DNA of 64,000 nucleotides from Tubiluchus corallicola. Lineage: Eukaryota; Priapulida; Priapulimorpha; Priapulimorphida; Tubiluchidae. Made by a program: the position numbers and the translations under genes. The DNA lies in contig JAQGDQ010000366.1 of assembly GCA_030141605.1 (NCBI GenBank), positions 56,618 through 120,617 of the forward strand. Direction: 5' to 3'. Below, piece by piece: positions 44,409 through 51,885 of this stretch (the stretch's first letter is position 1; each line of letters begins with the position of its first letter). The notes beneath the pieces were generated by a model. The model saw only the letters and a list, made by a program, of their open reading frames with translations. It was not told where the DNA came from and did not search any database.

Positions 44409-47400
44409 GCAGCAGCAGCAGGAACAACAACAACAACAACAACAGCAACAGCAACAACAACAATAATAATGATAATCATAATGTTTAATTCCTGTTTAAT
44501 TTCTACTGTAATGGAGTTTTGAAGCTATAAATTTTTATATTAATACGCATAAGCATGTTACGCGAAAAGCTGATTAAAAATGCACTGTTGACACTTCATT
44601 TGCTTTGAGAAAAGCATCAAGTAACATTACGCAGCAGCCGTGTTGTTGATAATAGCATCACACCATTAAATACCATCAAGTCTTCCATTAGACCATGTCA
44701 AAATCTTCCAAGCTGAAGCCTCGTTGATCCTATGTAAAACCTTGTTATTATCTCGTGTCGAAGAAATCCGCTAATGTCAGCTTGTGTCTCGACGCAATTT
44801 GAATAATTTAGACGTGAAATTGATTTCCTGTTGACGGTGCGACGTCATCCCGAGTGCGTTCGTTAGCTCCGTTTTTCCGTGAAACGAGTAAAAATTCTCT
44901 CAAGTTGACATTCGACTGTATAGTGGTGCTGTTCGTAGTATAGCTAGCGTTTAGAAAGAATAGAAAGGGCAGTTCACACTGTGGTGCTGTTCGTAGTATA
45001 GCTAGCGCTTAGAAAGAATAGAAAGGGCAGTTCACACTGTGGTGCTGTTCGTAGTACAGCTAGCACTTAGAAAAAATAGAAAGGGCAGTTCACACTGTGG
45101 TGCTGTTCGTAGTACAGCTAGCACTTAGAAAAAATAGATAGGGCAGTTCACACTGTGGTGCTGTTCGTAGTACAGCTAGCGTTTAGAAAGAATAGAAAGG
45201 GCAGTTCACACTGTGGTGTTGTTCGTAGTACAGATAGTGCTTAGAAAGAATAGAAAGGGCAGTTCACACTGTGGTGCTGTTCGTAGTACAGCTAACGTTT
45301 AGAAAGAATAGAAAGGGCCGTTCACACTGTGGTGCTGTTCGTACTATAGCTAGCGTTTAGAAAGAATAGAAAGGGCAGTTCACACTGTGGTGCTGTTCGT
45401 AGTACAGCTAACGCTTAGAAAGAATAGAAAGGGCAGTTCACACTGTGGTGCTGTTCGTAGTACAGCTAGCGTTTAGAAATAATAGAAAGGGCAGTTCACA
45501 CTGTGGTGCTGTTCGTAGTACAGCTAGCGTTTAGAAAGAATAGAAAGGGCAGTTCACACTGTGGTGCTGTTCGTAGTACAGCTAGCGCTTAGAAAGAATA
45601 GAAAGGGCAGTTGACACTGTGGTGCTGTTCGTAGTACAGCTAGCGCTTAGAAAGAATAGAAAGGGCAGTTCACACTGTGGTGCTGTTCGTAGTACAGCTA
45701 GCACTTAGAAAAAATAGAAAGGGCAGTTCACACTGTGGTGCTGTTCGTAGTACAGCTAGCACTTAGAAAAAATAGAAAGGGCAGTTCACACTGTGGTGCT
45801 GTTCGTAGTACAGCTAGCGTTTAGAAAGAATAGAAAGGGCAGTTCACACTGTGGTGTTGTTCGTAGTACAGATAGCGCTTAGAAAGAATAGAAAGGGCAG
45901 TTCACACTGTGGTGCTGTTCGTAATACAGATAGTGCTTAGAAAGAATAGAAAGGGTAGTTCACACTGTGGTGCTGTTCGTAGTGCAGCTAGCGTTTAGAA
46001 AGGATAGAAAGGGCAGTTCACACTGTGGTGCTGTTCGTAGTACAGCTAGCGCTTAGAAAGAATAGAAAGGGCAGTTCACACTGTGGTGCTGTTCGTAGTA
46101 CAGCTAGCGTTTAGAAAGAATAGAAAGGGCAGTTCACACTGTGGTGCTGTTCGTAGTACAGATAGCGCTTAGAAAGAATAGAAAGGGCAGTTCACACTGT
46201 GGTGCTGTTCGTAGTACAGATAGTGCTTAGAAAGAATAGAAAGGGCAGTTCACACTGTGGTGCTGTTCGTAGTACAGCTAGCACTTAGAAAAAATAGAAA
46301 GGGCAGTTCACACTGTGGTGCTGTTCGTAGTACAGCTAGCGTTTAGAAAGAATAGAAAGGGCAGTTCACACAGTGGTGTTGTTCGTAGTACAGATAGTGC
46401 TTAGAAAGAATAGAAAGGGCAGTTCACACTGTGGTGCTGTTCGTAATACAGATAGTGCTTAGAAAGAATAGAAAGGGCAGTTCACACTGTGGTGCTGTTC
46501 GTAGTACAGCTAGCGCTTAGAAAGAATAGAAAGGGCAGTTCACACTGTGGTGCTGTTCGTAGTACAGCTAGCGCTTAGAAAGAATAGAAAGGGCAGTTCA
46601 CACTGTGGTGCTGTTCGTAGTACAGCTAGCGTTTAGAAAGAATAGAAAGGGCAGTTCACACTGTGGTGCTGTTCGTAGTATAGCTAGCGCTTAGAAATAA
46701 TAGAAAGGGCAGTTGACACTGTGGTGCTGTTCGTAGTACAGCTAGCGCTTAGAAAGAATAGAAAGGGCAGTTCACACTGTGGTGCTGTTCGTAGTACAGC
46801 TAGCGTTTAGAAAGAATAGAAAGGGCCGTTCACACTGTGTTGCTGTTCGTAGTATAGCTAGCGCTTAGAAATAATAGAAAGGGCAGTTCACACTGTGGTG
46901 CTGTTCGTAGTACAGCTAGCGCTTAGAAAGAATAGAAAGGGCAGTTCACACTGTGGTGCTGTTCGTAGTACAGCTAGCGTTTAGAAAGAATAGAAAGGGC
47001 AGTTCACACTGTGGTGCTGTTCGTAGTACAGCTAGCGCTTAGAAAGAATAGAAAGGGCAGTTCACACTGTGGTGCTGTTCATAGTACAGCTGGCGCTTAG
47101 AAAGAATAGAAAGGGCAGCTCACACTGTGGTGCTGTTCGTAGTACAGCTAGCGCTTAGAAAGAATAGAAAGGGCAGCTCACACTGTGGTGCTGTTCGTAG
47201 TACAGCTAGCGTTTAGAAAGAATAGAAAGGGCAGTTCACACTGTGGTACTGTTCGTAGTACAGCTAGCGTTTAGAAAGAATAGAAAGGGCAGTTCACACT
47301 GTGGTGCTGTTCGTAGTACAGCTAGCGTTTAGAAAGAATAGAAAGGGCAGTTCACACTGTGGTGTTGTTCGTAGTACAGCTAGCGCTTAGAAAGAATAGA

Positions 47401-50400
47401 AAGGGCCGTTCACACTGTGGTGCTGTTCGTAGTACAGCTAGCGTTTAGAAAGAATAGAAAGGGCAGTTCACACTGTGGTGCTGTTCATAGTACAGCTAGC
47501 GCTTAGAAAGAATAGAAAGGGCAGTTCACACTGTGGTTCACACTGATTTATTTTCAAATTATTTGCATGTACAGCAGTATTCGTGGGGTTTAATACGATA
47601 TGAGTACACCAACCTAGGGAAGGCGTAGTGCTTGTGGCGCCGGGGGAGGGGGGTGGCACTTCTGGCGTCCTACCCCTTTTAATGTTTTGATCATTTGTTC
47701 CACGGGTGGAGCCACAGATTGGTTAGAGCAACTGATGATGATCGTGAAAAGGTCAAAGGTTAAGTGTACCAGACGACGCATTTGTGTACACTTGACAACG
47801 CCTCGCAGCAAATGCTATTGTAATAGTAACAGCTTTAACAGCTAGCTAGAACATTACCTAGTTCACTTTTTCTTCTTCTCCAGCAAGGTTCTGCTGGTAA
47901 ATCACTCTGTCCATAGACTAATGCATAATTAAGTAAAGTTCACGTAAAACAGCTGAAGTTATTGAACTGACGCGACTGACGGCTTTACTTTACGCGCATG
48001 TCAAGTAACGATTGTTGCTGTTGTGGTACACTTAACCTTTGACCTACAGCAACTGCACGCGAGCACAACAAAACTGTGAAAGGCTTATTGTCGCAGAAAA
48101 TCTTATTGAAATTCGGGTAGAAACAACGAAAACTGTGTAACTAATTAACGTGAAAAGACGTTGGCACATTTCTTTATGTTGTAATTGTTTCGTTTAGTCG
48201 TAAACTGCAGCGTTTTGTGAAATGACACCTCTTCGTGCACGGTTATGTGCGCCTTGCACAACTATGTAATTTTATTTCTTTAAGTAGCACGTGCTTGAAA
48301 GTTCATGTAGTTATCATCATCATTGTCATCATCACCATCGTCATCATCGTCCTCGTCAGCATCGTCGTCATCTTTGTCGTCATCGTCGTCATCATTGTTG
48401 TCATCATCATCATCACTATCATCATCATCAGCAGCAGCAGCAGCAGCAACATCATCATCATCATCTTCCTCATCATCATTATCATCATCACCAGCAACAT
48501 CATCATCATCATCATTATCGTCATCATCAGCAGCAACATCATCATCATCACCCTCATCATCATTATCATCATCATCATCACCAGCAACATCATCATCATC
48601 ATCATTATCATCATCACCTGCAACATCAGCAGCAGCAGCAACATCATCATCAGCAGCAGCAGCAACATCATCATCGTCATCATCATCAGCAACATCATCA
48701 TCATCATCATCATTATCATCATCAGCAACATCATCATCGTCATTATCATCATCACCAGCAACAACATCATCATCATCATATGCCCACAACGTATATTGGC
48801 AGGTTGAATTTTAAACTAGAAGAATTAGCCCTCTATGTTGCAATAATCCAGAAGAAACTAGTGGCTTGTCAGCACCGCTTCTGAAATTAGTCGATATTGA
48901 TTGGACTTAACTATCCAAGGGTGGTTTCCAGTTCAGCAGAAGTAGAATGACTGTCACACAGCAGGGAGGTTGACGAGATGATTGGGTTCCGCCATATCAA
49001 ATTGCCATCGTTCATGTTTTTTATTCATTAGAGAGAGAGAACAGATTTGTCTTCGTTTGCTGGTAAAAGTCATTAATAAAATAAACCCAAGATGACTTGT
49101 CTTTTAACTGATAACAGTAAAATAAACACAACATGACTTGTCCTTTAACTGATAACAGTAAAATAAACCCAACATGACTTGTCTTTTAACTGATAACAGT
49201 AAAATAAACCCAATATGCCTTGTCCTTTAACTGATAACAGTAAAATAAACCCAACATGACTTGTCTTTTAACTGATAACAGTAAAATAAACCCAATATGC
49301 CTTGTCCTTTAACTGATAACAGTAAAATAAACCCTACATGACTTGTCTTTTAACTGATAACAGTAAAATAAACCCAACATGACTTGTCCTTTAACTGATA
49401 ACAGTAAAATAAACCCAACATGACTTGTCTTTTAACTGATAACAGTAAAATAAATCCAACGTGTCTTGTCCTTTAACTGATAACAGTAAAATAAACCCAA
49501 TATGCCTTGTTCTTTAACTGATAACAGTAAAATAAACCCAACATGACTTGTCTTTTAACTGATAACAGTAAAATAAACCCAACATGACTTGTCTTTTAAC
49601 TGATAACAGTAAAATAAACCCAATATGCCTTGTCCTTTAACTGATAACAGTAAAATAAACCCTACATGACTTGTCTTTTAACTGATAACAGTAAAATAAA
49701 CCCAACATGACTTGTCCTTTAACTGATAACAGTAAAATAAACCCAACATGACTTGTCTTTTAACTGATAACAGTAAAATAAATCCAACGTGTCTTGTCCT
49801 TTAACTGATAACAGTAAAATAAACCCAATATGCCTTGTTCTTTAACTGATAACAGTAAAATAAACCCAACATGACTTGTCTTTTAACTGATAACAGTAAA
49901 ATAAACCCAACATGACTTCTCCTTTAACTGATAACAGTAAAATAAACCCAATATGACTTGTCCTTTAACTGATAGCAGTAAAATAAATCCAACGTGACTT
50001 GTCCTTTAACTGATAACCTGTGTGCTTTTTGTAAAGGAAGACCGAACGATTGTTTAAACTCAATCTCATTTTAATTTACTGTCCAAAATATGCGTTTTCT
50101 TGCCTATAAAAGTTAGCAATTGTTTCTTATATTTGAATAATTAGCTTAGAAAGTTAATTAACGGCAACCGAACACAGCCATTGCTTACATCAGAAACTAA
50201 CCACAGTTTGTGTAATGGCAGGCGTCTTCCTTTGTGCGTCAAGCACATTGGTATGGGTATTTCAGTACTGTTTAAATGCATGATGTCACGAAAAATGGGC
50301 TTTACATCATATGACGTCAGAAACTAACACTGCAGTTTGTGATGGTTATCATGGTACTGCCTATTTGTCGGCCGCGCGAATGTGACAAAAAGGCGCCCCC

Positions 50401-51850
50401 GCCAATCTTAGTAGATTCACTGAGCCGCGCGTAGCTTTGAAAGTTTAACAAAATTTGAGTATCCGAGGTTATTATTATTTAATCTAAGCTTTGATTTGAA
50501 ATAAGCTATTGTAATTTTCAATATTTTAGAGCATTCTCTACTCTCAACTCGTGTTTATGCAATCGTCCGAGTTTCCTTTAAAATCAGTCCTGAAAAATTG
50601 GATGAATTTTGCTTTAATTTTTTTTTTTTTTTAAATTTGTAATTGCAGAAGCGGCGGAGTCTGTACGAATTCAGTGTGCAGTCTTTTCTGGAGTACTTCC
50701 GTAGTACCGGAAGATTGGTTACCGTGGATACTTCGTGCGGCGTGGCTGACTTCATCTGGTTGAGGGTGGCGGAACTTTTTTCCGAACTCCACTTTTCTCA
50801 TATAGGGACTGTGAATACCGTCATAATATTTTGTTTTGGTAAGCTAACCTTTCATGATATCAAATTTTCGCAATCAACGTACATATGACTTTTCAACAAC
50901 TTACCCTCTAGGACAACAGTATAGTTATTTTTGCTCCCATCTATGTATATATTCGTATAAATATACTGTCGTAGCGAAAAGTTTAAGCCCACCTGTGATT
51001 ACGATGTGAATTTTGAGCTTTTTTGGTATTCAATACCATATATTTTCTCTCATGGTGGACAGATTCGTACACACGATGGTTCATTAGGAAGGTAATTGAA
51101 AATTGCAAATAAATGTTTGTGTTGCGCATGCGCAGGACTTACGAGATGAAGGCGTCATCAGTACGGTACGCTCAAAATCACGTCATAATCGCAGGTGGGT
51201 TTAAACTTTTGGCCACGACTGTATATATAACAGTATAGTTATTTGTTCCCATATATATATAACAGTATAGTTATTTGTTCCCATCTATATATGTGTGTAC
51301 TTTTCTGCTGTTGAAAAGTATTTTCACTACCAATATTTCGGCGCCTGGGTCATTAATTTCTGTTTTAGCCTAGCATCTGATTATCGGTACCTTTTTGACC
51401 TAAATATAGATGTTAAAATATAACTTTTTACCATACTTCAAATTAGGACAGGATGTGAGAAAATCGTCCCCTTTTCCTTTAATCCTAAAAAGTTGTTTAT
51501 GTAAATAATATGGAGGTTTAATTTGCATTGTAAAAACAGTGTGAGATTTTCAATTTAGTGTGAAAATTCAGTAGAAAGTGAGGTAAAGTTGAAGTATTTT
51601 ACTTGCAGATAGACAAGAACTGGAAGGATTAGATGTTGAAAGATACGGACTGTGTACTATAGACTTACAGTATGCAGTAGATAATCCACAAGCTTCCATT
51701 GTAAGTACAGCTCCTTTCCTTTCCTGCCCTTCTCTCTTTCTCTCTTTCTCTTTCTTTCTTCATTTTCTTTCACTTTTCTCTTTCTTTTTCTTTTTCTCTT
51801 TCTCTCCCTCTCTACATCTCTCTATACTTCTCACTCCCTTTCTTTCTCTT

Positions 51851-51885
<35 letters not shown>

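Noticed and set aside
48235-48884. Long poly-Ile, poly-His, poly-Ser, poly-Asp and poly-Met ORFs on both strands
   Set aside because: Products of a CAT/CAG trinucleotide repeat read in every frame.
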